A DNA stretch of 64,000 nucleotides from Galeopsis tetrahit (Eukaryota; Streptophyta; Magnoliopsida; Lamiales; Lamiaceae). Positions 33,131-44,256 of the stretch are shown here, piece after piece. The stretch is taken from positions 73,439,348 to 73,503,347 of the forward strand of contig OY776129.1 in NCBI GenBank assembly GCA_963675135.1. Direction: 5' to 3'. A model generated the notes under the pieces. The model searched no databases, was not told the origin of the DNA, and worked only from the letters and a program-made list of their open reading frames with translations. Position 1 is the first letter of the stretch. Each line of letters opens with the position of its first letter. The position numbers and the translations under genes were made by a program.

Positions 33131-35736
33131 TTTTAAATGATATTTCATCTCGTTTTTATTATATTGAGTATATGTTAATTTGTGATGTTATTCTATACAT
33201 GACACATATTAATGGTTATTTTTTAAATACATGAAAAGTAAATGGAACGAGACTAAATGTGGTCACGGAAAGTTGTGAGTTGGTTTTTTCCTACCCGATT
33301 AATTTTGCCATTAACCCATATATAAGACCGTATTTTTTTAATTTATTTTTTTTATCGAAAATACATACTTACACATGGTAAAATTGGACATATTGGCGTA
33401 CATTGTGGTAAAATGTCCATAGATGCATGGACGAAGACCAGACCAGGTTGTTGACCCGTGAGTCTTGAACACATGTGTCTTGACCTTCAAAGTAATCAAA
33501 TTGAATCAAATCGAACGTTCAGTTTCGTCACAATTCAAATATTAAATTTTTTACGTCAATACACTTAAACATTCCCAACATTCAAATTCAATTTAAATTC
33601 ACTTAGATCAACTCAATTTTAAATTGGGTTTCAATTTTTTGAACATTTGATTAGTATGGGCTAAGCTAGCTCAGATTCTCAAGTTCTAAAAAATTTATGT
33701 TAGCCCCAAATGGGGACTCAGACTCAAGCCCAAAACCCAAAGTATGTGTATTCGATCTAATGAGCTATTGAGTTACTCCTTAGCCATTATAATTTGAATT
33801 ATTCAAACAATTCGTATTTATAAAGAGTGACGAGTGTAGTAATTGACACATTATTCAGCATGGGATGAATTACTCACGAATTCCAATGTATATAACACCT
33901 TATTCCATAATTAAGTGTATGTATGATAATACTCCGAGGGTAGCACGATTTTATTTCATTTGACGTCTCTACTTTGTGAATTAATTTCTCTCTCACCGAA
34001 ATTCAATTTTGTGATTTTAAAATACACTACGATATTCATCTACTCCGAAAGTAGCACGATTTTATTTCATTTAATATCTCTGAAATTACACTTATAGCCC
34101 ACAATAAATTGATCAAAGATAAGGTCTTCTACACTCTCATTTTGAAATTAATTAATTTCAAACCTATTATTATTATTATTAATTACTTTTCACATAATAT
34201 AATGGTTTAGATAATCCTGTTTTTTTTTTTTAAGATTTAGATATATACACATTAAATATAGGAATTTTCACAAATTATTGAACTTAAGCCCATATCGATT
34301 GATAAACTTAATTATTGATATTCGCCAGCCTAGGTAATATACATTTCTAATTAATTATTAATACATATATGTTGCTATTTCAAATCTGTGGCCTGGAGAC
34401 AAATTAGCTTCAATTAAACAGATTTCTTTTCCATCTGGTTGAGATGAGACTGAATCCAACACGTGGAAATTAATGAAAGATCCTACTGGAATTCACATGC
34501 AACAAAGGAACTCAAAACAGAATTTTGAATGTCTTTATATGCAGTTATATAACTAGCTCTCCATGTATATCAATTCAGTATTTTATTTTATGTAGGTAAT
34601 TTGTCAGATCGCCCCATTATGGAAAAAAAAAACACAACTTATTTTATGTCATATTTATATAATTTGTTACATGCGTTACTGCCCCACTAAACAATTACTT
34701 ATTTTTCTTTACCTAAATCGCTAAATTATTTATTTTTTACACCGATATATACAAAATATCAAATTTAGCAGATAAGTAACTAATTTAACATATGCACCTC
34801 GTCAACATTTATGTGCTAAAATGTGATTTAGTTTGTATATATTGGTGTCAAAAAATAGTTTTTTATTAGTAATAGTTCGGGGGTGTGGTGCAATTATACA
34901 CTCCCTTAGTCCCTTTTAAATATTTATATTTTGTCATTTTGATTGTTACCTTTAAAACTTTACATTTTTTTTAATTTCTTTGATAAGTTGTAGTTTAATT
35001 TCACATATATTAATAACTATATTTTTTAAAAATTCATGTCATTCTCCTAATGGAAAATTTAAAGGTTCATTTTAATAGACTAAATTAGCTCAAAATAGAT
35101 GGTTAAATTAGTTCTATTATAAATGCTTAATAAGACTCTTCATTATGTCCAGTCTCTTTCTTTTCTTCTTGTGATTCTTTATTTATTTTTTTGGAGTTGT
35201 CTTTTTATTCTCGTAAACGAAACATGTTTTCTGGAGTTTATTCTGCAAATATGTAATAATATAATCTACGTTGGAATTACCATAATTCTAGTGTCTCTGT
35301 CCCTTAAATGACGGAAGAATAATTCTAAAATTATTCCCAAATCGAAGACAAGCAACCAAAATTCTTTTCGAATTTTAAGTCTCGTGTGCACATGTGACTA
35401 TGTGAGTGGCATGAAATCAATGCACAATATGAATTAATAAAATCAAATTTAATATCAACACTTTCTTGTGAGATATTTAATATGAGACGAACCGAATTTC
35501 ATTAATTAATTATAAATAAAATTTAAAATCGAGATCATGGATAAAAATATGAGTGCACTTAAGTAACAAGAATGGCAGGGTAAAGAATCTAAAGATTCTT
35601 TTAAATAAAAAGATTGACACTAGCCTGCCAATGAATCATATCCACCAAAAATATTATATTTTGCAAGTATATTTATTCAAACATATTAATTAAATTATTT
35701 ACTTCCCAATTTTAAAATTTGGATTTGACTTATCCC
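33131..35736. other. Long AT-rich intergenic region
   Basis: No gene recognised. A direct repeat containing GTAGCACGATTTTATTTCAT occurs near 33940 and 34050. A single CTCCCTTAGTCCCTTTTAAA near 34900 looks like a lone MITE tip. Confidence 0.5.
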
Positions 35737-35741
35737 TTTTT

Positions 35742-35883
35742 TCATGGCTCAATAGATAATTTGATAAGTCAATGATTTTTTTCAGTGTTTCAGAATACGG
35801 TTAACCAACATATTAACTAATCGATTACGATAAATTTGATCGGATTTTGCTGTTTTTTCTTCTGCAGTACCTCGACGTGACAT
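35742..35883 (-). pseudogene. rps7: rps7 5' fragment (plastid origin)
   Basis: Starts at ATG 35883 with MSRRGTAEEKTAKSD, then IYRNRLVNMLVNRILKH, all matching plastid ribosomal protein S7. It is then broken by in-frame stops where codons have become TGA (near 35787 and 35761) and is cut off at about residue 45 of roughly 155. It is a nuclear pseudogene fragment. Confidence 0.9.
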
Positions 35884-35937
35884 GAGCGTGAAGGGGGTTT
35901 AAGAATCAATTTTCTTTTTTATAAGGGCTAAAATCAC

Positions 35938-35965
35938 TTATTTTGGTTTTTTTACCCCATATTGT
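35938..35965 (-). pseudogene. rps12: rps12 last exon (plastid origin)
   Basis: Encodes YGVKKPK-stop, the C-terminus of plastid ribosomal protein S12, preceded by the 3' end of its group II intron. Present only as part of the plastid insertion. Confidence 0.85.
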
Positions 35966-36092
35966 AGAGTGGATCTCGAAAGATATGAAAGATCTCCCTT
36001 CAAGCCGTACATACGACTTTCATCGAATACGGCTTTACGCATAATTCTATATGTATCTATGAGATCGAGTATGGAATTCTGTTTACTCACCT

Positions 36093-37265
36093 TTGAACCC
36101 GTCCACATTTAATATGCATTTTTTTTATTCATACTTGATATCCATATTTTTATAGATAAAAAAGTATGCATTCCCTCAATATACTAATACGTCTTTCACA
36201 TTTTACTTTTACGTAAACCATCAATATTCCGTAAAACATTAGACTATTAATTATTTAGCTCGGACCTTGGACTATTGCTCCGCCTTTTGCTATGTATGGT
36301 CAAGTGTTGTAATACTCCATTAATTTGCAACCAATATATATATTCTTACACTCCATTATTGCTTAGACGGCAATTCATTTTACTTTAAACTAGTTGGAAT
36401 CTTCAACCATTTTTGAGATTATTATCTAACTTAAGATCCCTAATTAGGTCTGATCATATAATATATATTTTCTAAAACATGTACATTTTAGGATATAAAA
36501 TGTTTCACTTTAATTAAATACCAAGGTTGCGTTTGGATATGAGAATTTCAAAATGTACACCCTTTAAAAAAAACTTAGTATTTAGGACTTTTGCTGAATC
36601 TAAAATTAGTAATAATGTGTATCATGCAAACTAAAATATGTTTAAATACAAAATTGGAATTGGAGATACACAAGGCAGTCAAGATTAGTCGTAAATTGCA
36701 CGCAAATTCAGAAGATAAGACGCAATAGAGACCCAACTTTCTGCATACACAAAGATTATAAATGAATTATTTATATTATATTTTTTGTCCTAAATTATAA
36801 TTAAATTGTCTCTATTAAGTATTAAGACATTCTACTTAACACGATGTCTTCATTCTCAACTTGTAAAATAAAAAAATATACGACGGACCCACTCTCCGTT
36901 TATTTATCAGAAACAAATTAAACTTTGAGTCTAGACTAGACAGATCGATGGAAAACATTGTGAAATGACAGTAGCAACAATAAATAAAAAAATAATTACG
37001 ACTCATAAAATTCAATAAATGAGGTGACACTGGTTGATTTAGATGTTATAATTCTGAAAATTATATTTTGTGTTAGGTAGGTTTGAATTTGAATTTCTAA
37101 ATATGGAAAATTCGGTTCAGTTTTGTAAATGAACATTGTTACACTGGGCATGCAGCTCGTGATTTTTTTAATGATCCATTTTTGACATAATTCTATCCAT
37201 AATATATTTATATAACTTTGTAAAATAAATCTATTCGTCAAAGTCCAAGACCAACAACGGTCGGT
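36093..37265. other. AT-rich intergenic
   Basis: No gene recognised. GGTTGCGTTTGGAT near 36524 resembles a Tourist MITE tip without a partner. Confidence 0.45.
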
Positions 37266-37873
37266 AAGATTGAGTTTTAGTGTAGATTGGTGACCGGGTC
37301 GGGTCGGATTCAAAGTAGAAGAAAAATCCTCGAAAGACCATATAAATAATATATACAATCTTGTTTGTTTCTCCTAATGAATAGACGGTTTAGTTATTAT
37401 ACAACTATTATCATTGTACCTCTTTGAAAATTAATTATTTAAAATTCTTATAATTAATAACTACTTAGACGCATTAATATTTTAAAAAGATTGGAAGGAC
37501 GTGTCGGTAAATAGTGAGCATTGAATAATAATATATACTTGTAATATGAAATATTTTATTAATAGTGAAGACAAATTTTAGGTGATACGGATCAATTATC
37601 ATACATTTAAATAGATTGATCGACCTAAATTATTTGTCGAATATAGCTTTCTCAAAATATATGAAATTATGAATACACATACATACATACATACGGAATG
37701 GTTACCCTTAAACATCGATAGATTCTAAGCGAGAATGATTGGCTAAAGTTTGCAAAAGATTGAGAAAAATGTGGAGGCCAACACAAAACTATAGGCCCGA
37801 TAAGAGTTTGAGGCCCGACCCAAACTGTAGGCCCAATAACAGGAGAGTCCAATGAAAACTATTGGTCCAATAA
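37266..37873 (+). repeat. First copy of a 608-bp duplicated segment
   Basis: Matches 44242-44849 with no difference seen by eye over the full length (offset 6976). It starts AAGATTGAGTTTTAG and ends GGTCCAATAA. It does not have TG...CA ends, a primer binding site or a polypurine tract, so it is not an LTR. Its right part contains AGGCCCAATAA-type words that continue naturally beyond the second copy but not beyond this one. Confidence 0.93.
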
Positions 37874-38120
37874 GGGACCGACTATTTACACCTCCATTTG
37901 CGTTGAGAACACTCCCCCCTATGGATTTAATAATAAAATAATGAAGTAAAAAACCAAAAATACCCTTTAAGTCATATTAAACTACTAAATGCACCCCCCA
38001 CCTTTAAACCTAAGTTTTATCCATCCTCCGCCGCCGCCGCCACCGTCGCCGCCGCCACCGCCACCACCAAACACCAAATACCAAACACCAAACACCAAAC
38101 ACCAAACACCAAAATTTCTC
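37874..38120 (+). mobile_element. Left end of a family-2 MULE-like element
   Basis: Starts exactly at the edge of the duplicated segment. GACTATTTACACCTCCATTT, an ACACTCCCCCCTA block and CACCCCCCACCTTTAAACCT follow the same pattern as the left end at 44902, leading in both cases into a CCGCCGCCGCC run (here 38028-38070). A short ACCAAAC repeat (38075-38115) ends the segment. No right end of this element is present before 44241. Similarity to the other members is moderate. Confidence 0.45.
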
Positions 38121-40184
38121 ACCAAACACCACTCCTCGACTAGCAAAGCATTTAGGGTATTCAACTACTCAACTCTTTGTGTGGAAGAAACACCACATGT
38201 GGTTTTCGATGAATCTCAACAGGACTCGTCTGCCGACAAGATCAGTGAGAAAGCAACTGATCTATCGATCGAATCTGACAAAGATTCAGAGATATATGAA
38301 TCCGTTCAAGCCTACAACCCATTCCTAAAAGCTCTCGACTCTGATGGCAAGGAGAAGGTAAGTGCTCAAGGTAAGTCTTCTAGACCAGTTGACATGCCTG
38401 CTCTAGTTGACTCTACTACTCCTGGTAAATCTGTTGATGATACAAATGATGTTGACATGCATGATGCTGTACATGATATAGATGATGATAGTATTCCTGT
38501 TAAGAATAGAAAAACATGGAAATCTGCGCATGATACTGAAAATATCATTGGTGACTCTACTATTGGTGTGAAGACTAGACGACAACTCTTTGAGTCGCAA
38601 GAACAACCGAGTCCAACTATGTTTTGCTGGTGTTGTTTCCTCTCATCTATTGAGCCTACCACTGTTAAAGAGGCATTGGCTGATAGTAATTGGATCATCG
38701 CTATGCAAGACGAGTTGAACCAGTTTGTTCGAAACGACGTCTGGGAACTTGTCGATAGGCCGGAACATCATAATGTAGTTGGCACTCGATGGATCTTCAA
38801 GAATAAGAAAGATGAGAATGATTTAGTCGTTAGGAATAAGGCTAGACTAGTCGCCCAAGGCTATTCACAAGCTGAAGGCATAGACTATGATGAAACATAT
38901 GCTCCTGTTGCTAGACTAGAAGCCATTAGATTGTTCCTTGCATATGTTGCTCACATGAAGTTTACTGTATATCAAATGGATGTCAAAAGTGCATTTCTTA
39001 ACGGTATTCTTGCGGAAGAAGTGTATGTTGAACAACCTCCAGGTTTCGAAGTCAAAGGCAACCAGGTGTACAGATTGAAGAAAGCCTTGTACGGATTAAA
39101 GCAAGCTCCAAGAGCATGGTATGACACTCTCTCTCTCTTTCTATTGGAAAATGGTTTTACTAAGGGCAAGGTCGATCGAACCTTGTTCAGAAGACAAGAA
39201 GGGAAGGACATTTTACTCGTCCAAATTTACGTAGATGACATCATTTTTGGGTCACCTAACAAAAAGTTGAGTGAAAGTTTTTCAACACTCATGCAAAGTA
39301 AATTTGAGATGTCTATGATGGGTGAAATGAATTACTTTCTTGGTCTTCAAGTAAAACAAACTCCAGAAGGTATTTTCATAAATCAGGCGAAGTACACTAG
39401 AAATCTTCTAGACAAGTATGGGATCAAAACTTGTAAGTCTACTGGCGTACCAATGCAACCAACTTACAGAATGGATCCAGATGAGAACGGTAAATGTGCT
39501 GACCAATCCTATTACCGTGGTTTAATTGGTTCCCTACTGTACCTAACTGCTAGTAGACCAGACATTGCATTCTCTGTTGGTGTTTGTGCTCGATTCCAAG
39601 CCAATCCAAAAGAAAGTCACGTGGAAACCACCAAAAGGATCTTGAAATATTTGAAAGGGACCATCAATCGTGGTATATGGTATCCCTCAAATGATGATCT
39701 ATCCTTAAGTGGCTATTCAGACTCAGACTTTGGAGGCTGTAGAATAGATAGGAAATCTACTTCTGGTTCTTGTCAATTTCTAGGCACAAAACTCATATCT
39801 TGGTTTTCTAAAAAGCAGACTAGTGTTGCAACTTCAACTACCGAAGCCGAGTACATGGTTGCTGGTAGCTGTTGTAGTCAACTACTCTGGCTCATGCAAC
39901 AGCTTAGAGATTACAACATACATGAATCAAATGTTCCTATTTTCTGTGATAGTAATAGTGCAATTGCCATTACACAAAATCCTGTTTTACACACACGATG
40001 TAAGCATGTTGATGTGAAGCATCATTTCATACGTGATCATGTAGAAAAGAAGGATATTCGCATGGAAAAGATTCATACTGATTTTCAAAGAGCTGATATT
40101 TTTACAAAACCATTAGCTGAGGCACGATTTCGTGAGTTATGCATTAGTCTAGGGCTAATTGATTTAGACCCTACTTGCCTCTAG
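37989..40184 (+). CDS. Copia pol C-terminal half (reverse transcriptase-RNase H), 5' chimeric
   Basis: 731-codon open frame. The first 44 codons are low-complexity sequence (Pro runs, TPNTKHQTP) read from the MULE-like end. Copia homology begins at TSKAFRVFNYSTLCVEETPH, the end of integrase. Reverse transcriptase follows from about residue 245: DVWELVDRP, GTRWIFKNKKDE, ARLVAQGYSQ, QMDVKSAFLNG, YGLKQAPRAWY and the catalytic YVDD at about 414. RNase H from about 577 has GYSDSDFGGC, TSTTEAEYM and FCDSNSAIAI, ending TKPLAEARFRELC. No stop or frameshift is seen, so the copy is young, but it lacks gag, protease and LTRs and cannot transpose alone. The chimeric start is an accident of the junction; real translation from it is unproven. 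Confidence 0.88.
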   Translation: MHPPPLNLSFIHPPPPPPPSPPPPPPPNTKYQTPNTKHQTPKFLTKHHSSTSKAFRVFNYSTLCVEETPHVVFDESQQDSSADKISEKATDLSIESDKDSEIYESVQAYNPFLKALDSDGKEKVSAQGKSSRPVDMPALVDSTTPGKSVDDTNDVDMHDAVHDIDDDSIPVKNRKTWKSAHDTENIIGDSTIGVKTRRQLFESQEQPSPTMFCWCCFLSSIEPTTVKEALADSNWIIAMQDELNQFVRNDVWELVDRPEHHNVVGTRWIFKNKKDENDLVVRNKARLVAQGYSQAEGIDYDETYAPVARLEAIRLFLAYVAHMKFTVYQMDVKSAFLNGILAEEVYVEQPPGFEVKGNQVYRLKKALYGLKQAPRAWYDTLSLFLLENGFTKGKVDRTLFRRQEGKDILLVQIYVDDIIFGSPNKKLSESFSTLMQSKFEMSMMGEMNYFLGLQVKQTPEGIFINQAKYTRNLLDKYGIKTCKSTGVPMQPTYRMDPDENGKCADQSYYRGLIGSLLYLTASRPDIAFSVGVCARFQANPKESHVETTKRILKYLKGTINRGIWYPSNDDLSLSGYSDSDFGGCRIDRKSTSGSCQFLGTKLISWFSKKQTSVATSTTEAEYMVAGSCCSQLLWLMQQLRDYNIHESNVPIFCDSNSAIAITQNPVLHTRCKHVDVKHHFIRDHVEKKDIRMEKIHTDFQRADIFTKPLAEARFRELCISLGLIDLDPTCL

Positions 40185-41073
40185 CTATGTACTAACCAGA
40201 CAGGTACATCAAGAAAAGGAGACAAGATCACTAGACCAGAGCACTCGACTACTCACGCAACAGACAGGTATACAAGGATAGACTAGATGACCAAACAACC
40301 CGATGAGGAAGCTGGTAAAGTTGAGGGTAATACTAAGGGAATAAACATTTAAGGGGGAATCCTTGATTTCTTAAATATCCTTATGTTGACTCTTATGTTT
40401 GTTAAAGGTCATCTTGTTCGAAACCTTGATCATTGCTTTAGATTGATATTCATCTTATTTATCTTACTCTACCTGTACCTACGATTACACATTGAAAATG
40501 ATGAGATAGGTACATACAGTCGTTCGACGTTCAGAATAGACAAGCACAGGCGAAGGGGGAACTCGTCTTGTGTACTTAAGCCAACTCGTCGTGTGAAGCT
40601 TAAGTCTACTCGTCTGTTTTGGATAGACTCGAACAGACAAGCTAAGTGTTTCTCTTGATTGAAATATGAAGTGTCTATTCAAACGGATTAAGGGTATTAT
40701 AGTAATTAGATAATGTTAAAATTTTGAAAACCCTAGAATTGGATTTATACACTCCCATTTTTAATGAGCTGTATACACCCAGTTCTTACTCTACTACACT
40801 AGGTCAGATGAGTACACTCCCTGTCCTAACTAAGAAGAGCCGGATTTCAAAACTTACAATATCAAATCACATAATATTCTCGATTCCGTAACCGAATTTC
40901 AAAGGTCTCAGCCGTTGGATCTGATCTTTCAATCTTGGCCGTTAGATCTCATTTCTGTTCTAACAAAACTCACTTTTCACACAACTTGACTTACAATTTC
41001 ATAACTCTCCTACTATAGCTCTCAATTTCTTGCAAAATCAAAACCTTCCAAGTTCTTACTCTATTCACTAGAT
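40185..41073 (+). other. Copia spacer between pol and the extra ORF
   Basis: Contains a purine-rich TTTAAGGGGGAATCC near 40350 of the sort that follows pol in SIRE-type elements, then a non-coding leader. No LTR is recognised here. The leader ends with TTCACTAGAT just before the ATG at 41074. Confidence 0.55.
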
Positions 41074-44000
41074 ATGTCGATTGTTTCTCTTTTCGATGTT
41101 AGAACTAACATGCAGGCAAGATTTGATCTTGGTCGATACATCACTGAAGGCAAGGTGCATGTGGAACCTTCGATGTTCTTCAAAGGGGTTCACACTGCTG
41201 ATAATCAAGAAATTCTGGACAAATGCTCTCGGTGTGGTCTGAAGCCTTATCTGGAGGCTTTCCCACAAGTTGTCTTGGAGGAAGAAATTTTACTGTTCTA
41301 TGCCAACGCCACAAGACAAGGAGATGTGATTGAATCCTTTATCGGAACAAGTCGTGTTGAAATCTCTCGTGAGGTGTTTTTCAGACATTTGAGATTGCCC
41401 ATCGGAACGATTGATGTGGAGAATTATGCCACTGGTCAAGAGATGAGATATATGAGCATCTTCTGTGGAAAGAGGATGAGGCTCAAACCTGATGGCAAGG
41501 CCCCTGCTGTCAAGAAGTCGGAACTTCTGAAGAAATATCGCACATTATTGGACATAGCAAGCAAGATGCTTCTATGCGCCACTGGTTCTTTTGATGCGGT
41601 CACCCAAGCCAAGACAAGGGTGATGGCATCAATTTATGATGGAATTACGGAAGGCAATTGGTTTAAGCTGATAGCTGATCGGATGATGTACTTTGAAAGG
41701 AGCGTTCGAGTTGACACCGACTCTTGTAGTTGGGTGGTGTCAAATGTTGTTGGGTACGGCAACAAGCTGAGTATTCTACTCCCCTTGTTGTTGCCAAACA
41801 AATCGGACTGGAGTCAAGGAAAGCCCTTCCATCCTCTCAAGTTCTATCTAAAGGCGGAAGCCCTGAGGAAGCAAGTCGCTGCAAGGCCAGCTGCCCCAAG
41901 GCGAGTTCAAATAGATGAGTCTCAAGTTCTACCCTATGCTAACTCATCTAGCTCTTCAGAAGATGAGTCCGATGATGAGGAATCGGAGAAGGCTGCTATA
42001 GCTGAGTCCAGTGCAACTGACTCAGAGAAGACTCAGACAGAAGAGGAGTCGGAACAACAGAAGGAGCCAAGTGCTCAAGTTCCAGAGATGTACACTCTTG
42101 TAAGAGTTGGTTCGCCTACTCAACCAGAAGAGTCGAGTCTTCAGGTTGGTACATCTTCTCAATCTTTGTCAATTCCTCCTCTCTCTCATTCTGCTGTTCG
42201 AACCAAGGCTAGATCACATCGATCTAGGCCTAGACCTCAACCCTCAACCTCGCAAGTACTGGCGGCATTACCGCTTAGAGCCAGTCTACCCCAAAACACT
42301 CCCATAATAGATACAACTGATACTTCGACAGTTGTCACACCTGACCAAGCCACATTAAAGCTCCCAGAAACCACCATCCAAACTCCCTCTTTACCTTCAA
42401 CAGAATATGTTGAACCCTCCAACCCATCTACTTCAGACAAGACGCCAGTTGCCACTGCAACAGCTGAGTTAGGGACCCCACCTACTCAGAACCCGTCTGA
42501 TGTTAGATTTGAATCCTTAGTTTATTATCCGATGTGTATGCGAGAGAAGAGAATTCGTGCTCGAGTATCCAGAAATTTGAAGAAGCAGCTCTCGACTCTT
42601 GACATTGACACTGCCTCGGAACAGTTTGAGAAGTTAGTGCGGATTTGCACTTGGTTTTCCCTGAAGAAATCTGCTACAGATGATCTTTTCGAGGTCATTC
42701 AAGGCATGGGCGGAATCTCCAATTTCATGGATTGGGAGATGGAACAGAAAGAAAATAGTGGAGTTAAGGATCACTCCGAACTATTCCCTCGCAAAGCCTT
42801 GGTTGATCTGGTTAAAAAGCTGTTAAGTATTCCTGATGGCGTTCTGGAAGATGAGTTCTCATTTGACGCTGGTACTCAAACAGGTCTGGTAGAAGACGAG
42901 ATTAAGCCAGATGTTGCTGAAGTTGCTATCCAGACATCTGAACCAATTTTGGAATTGGACAACATGTCTACTGATGAAGCTGACGAAGCTGAAGAGATAA
43001 CTTCATTTGATTTAGGTGAAGAAGATGAAGAATTTGTTGAAGCAGTCATGTTCACTGAGGATGAACTGATTGAAAAGGAAGAAGTGTTGGTCGAAGCTCA
43101 GTCGTCTAATGCTATCCCAGCTGCTTCAATAGATGAATTGAAGGAAGAATTGAAATTTGTCATCAAGTCGTCTATCGATGAATTTCTCAAGACTGATCTT
43201 AAGAAGACTCTTATTGAACAGAATAGTGTCCTTGTGACAAGTTCAAAAGAGATGATCATAAATGAAGTCAATCAATTGGACAACGATTTCAGACAAGAGA
43301 TGTTCAATCAAATTGAAGGATTTCTCCAGAACCAAGTTGAATATTCGGAGAAGAGCTCAGTTGATTTTGCTCGTGTACTAGCTACTGAATCCAGGAAGAT
43401 GGAAAGAGTATATAGAGCCAAAATCGAAGTAGCTGATGTTCAGAGAAAGGAAGCCTTTGATCAGTTGGCACAAGCAAAAGAGATTATAAGTGCTATGACT
43501 GAGGAGAACCGGAAGCTACGTCTGACTGCAACCCATTTTAAGAATGAGTTGAACTTATCTACTCAGAAGCTGGAGTTGGTGGCGACCAAACTAGATAAGC
43601 TGAGTCAAGATGGTTCTCACCAAAGGCAAATTGAAAATGCTACACACCTTATGAAGCAAGCTATGATGGAAGAGATGACTCGGTTCACTTCTCTATTCTC
43701 TCTCAAGGCATCTGATGAAGCCAAAAAGGGGGAAAAGATGAGTCGAGTTGTTGTCACTCCTGAAGATAGAAAAGACAAGTCTAGTGCTGAACCAGAGGCT
43801 AAAGATGCTGCTGAAGCTATGCAAGATCTTAGAAGGACTAAGAGAGGCAAAGGCAGGTTGGTTAAAACTGCAGAACTTGAACAAGCTAAGCAAGAAGCTA
43901 AGGCTGAAGCAGTTGAGTTGTTGAAGAAGGAGAAGGGCAAGGCTATTGCATCTCCTGAAGCTGAAGTTCAGATGAGACAGGTATCAAAAAGGAAGTCTAT

Positions 44001-44256
44001 TGTTATAGAAGAACCTACTTCTGAGAAAACAGTCATGAAGAAGCAAAAGAAGCTAAAGTCTGATGAAGATCTGATGGAAGACAAGTTCATTGACTACTTC
44101 ATTGACAAAGAACATCGTCAAGAATGGATGAAAGTGAAGAGACAATGGGAACTTGATCATTGGATTATTCGCAAATATGGAGACTCAGAAGGTCCAGATG
44201 AGTTGTATTCTGTGTTTGATAGGTTCATGGAAGGACAACACAAGATTGAGTTTTAG
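41074..44256 (+). CDS. Extra ORF downstream of copia pol, 1060 codons
   Basis: A continuous frame in pol orientation. Residues about 1-275 form a globular domain (VIESFIGTSRVEISREVFFR, LLDIASKMLLCATGSFDAVT, FKLIADRMMYFERSV) that resembles proteins annotated as hypothetical beside copia elements in Lamiales genomes. Residues 300-480 are Ser/Thr/Pro/Glu-rich and probably disordered. Residues about 545-660 are acidic. Residues about 690-880 are predicted by eye to be coiled coil. The tail is Lys/Glu-rich. SIRE-type copia elements are known to carry an ORF after pol, sometimes called env-like; no transmembrane segment or signal peptide is obvious here, so an envelope role is doubtful. The last four residues and stop come from the 608-bp duplicated segment, so the natural C-terminus is missing or altered. 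Confidence 0.7.
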   Translation: MSIVSLFDVRTNMQARFDLGRYITEGKVHVEPSMFFKGVHTADNQEILDKCSRCGLKPYLEAFPQVVLEEEILLFYANATRQGDVIESFIGTSRVEISREVFFRHLRLPIGTIDVENYATGQEMRYMSIFCGKRMRLKPDGKAPAVKKSELLKKYRTLLDIASKMLLCATGSFDAVTQAKTRVMASIYDGITEGNWFKLIADRMMYFERSVRVDTDSCSWVVSNVVGYGNKLSILLPLLLPNKSDWSQGKPFHPLKFYLKAEALRKQVAARPAAPRRVQIDESQVLPYANSSSSSEDESDDEESEKAAIAESSATDSEKTQTEEESEQQKEPSAQVPEMYTLVRVGSPTQPEESSLQVGTSSQSLSIPPLSHSAVRTKARSHRSRPRPQPSTSQVLAALPLRASLPQNTPIIDTTDTSTVVTPDQATLKLPETTIQTPSLPSTEYVEPSNPSTSDKTPVATATAELGTPPTQNPSDVRFESLVYYPMCMREKRIRARVSRNLKKQLSTLDIDTASEQFEKLVRICTWFSLKKSATDDLFEVIQGMGGISNFMDWEMEQKENSGVKDHSELFPRKALVDLVKKLLSIPDGVLEDEFSFDAGTQTGLVEDEIKPDVAEVAIQTSEPILELDNMSTDEADEAEEITSFDLGEEDEEFVEAVMFTEDELIEKEEVLVEAQSSNAIPAASIDELKEELKFVIKSSIDEFLKTDLKKTLIEQNSVLVTSSKEMIINEVNQLDNDFRQEMFNQIEGFLQNQVEYSEKSSVDFARVLATESRKMERVYRAKIEVADVQRKEAFDQLAQAKEIISAMTEENRKLRLTATHFKNELNLSTQKLELVATKLDKLSQDGSHQRQIENATHLMKQAMMEEMTRFTSLFSLKASDEAKKGEKMSRVVVTPEDRKDKSSAEPEAKDAAEAMQDLRRTKRGKGRLVKTAELEQAKQEAKAEAVELLKKEKGKAIASPEAEVQMRQVSKRKSIVIEEPTSEKTVMKKQKKLKSDEDLMEDKFIDYFIDKEHRQEWMKVKRQWELDHWIIRKYGDSEGPDELYSVFDRFMEGQHKIEF

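Larger units (their letters stand above)
35737..36092 (-). other. Nuclear plastid DNA insertion (NUPT): rps7 start and 3'-rps12
   Basis: On the minus strand, in plastid order: the end of the rps12 group II intron, with a domain V-like GCCGTATTCGATGAAAGTCG; the short last rps12 exon; the rps12-rps7 spacer; and the first part of rps7. The gene order and spacer are those of the plastid inverted repeat. The copy has many substitutions, several C-to-T in type, so it is old. It has no promoter or complete gene. Confidence 0.92.
37874..44241 (+). other. 6.37-kb composite insert bracketed by the 608-bp duplication
   Basis: Two pieces of different origin: a MULE-like end (37874-38120), and a copia element that lacks both LTRs, gag, protease and most of integrase (38121-44241). 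Both outer junctions are abrupt. Such inserts between newly made tandem duplications are known products of patch-mediated double-strand break repair in plants. An assembly artefact is the main alternative. Confidence 0.7.

Noticed and set aside
37667..37852. Identical 61-codon minus-strand frames at 37667 and 44643 as a conserved small protein
   Set aside because: They are identical only because the DNA segment is duplicated; the product has no recognisable features.
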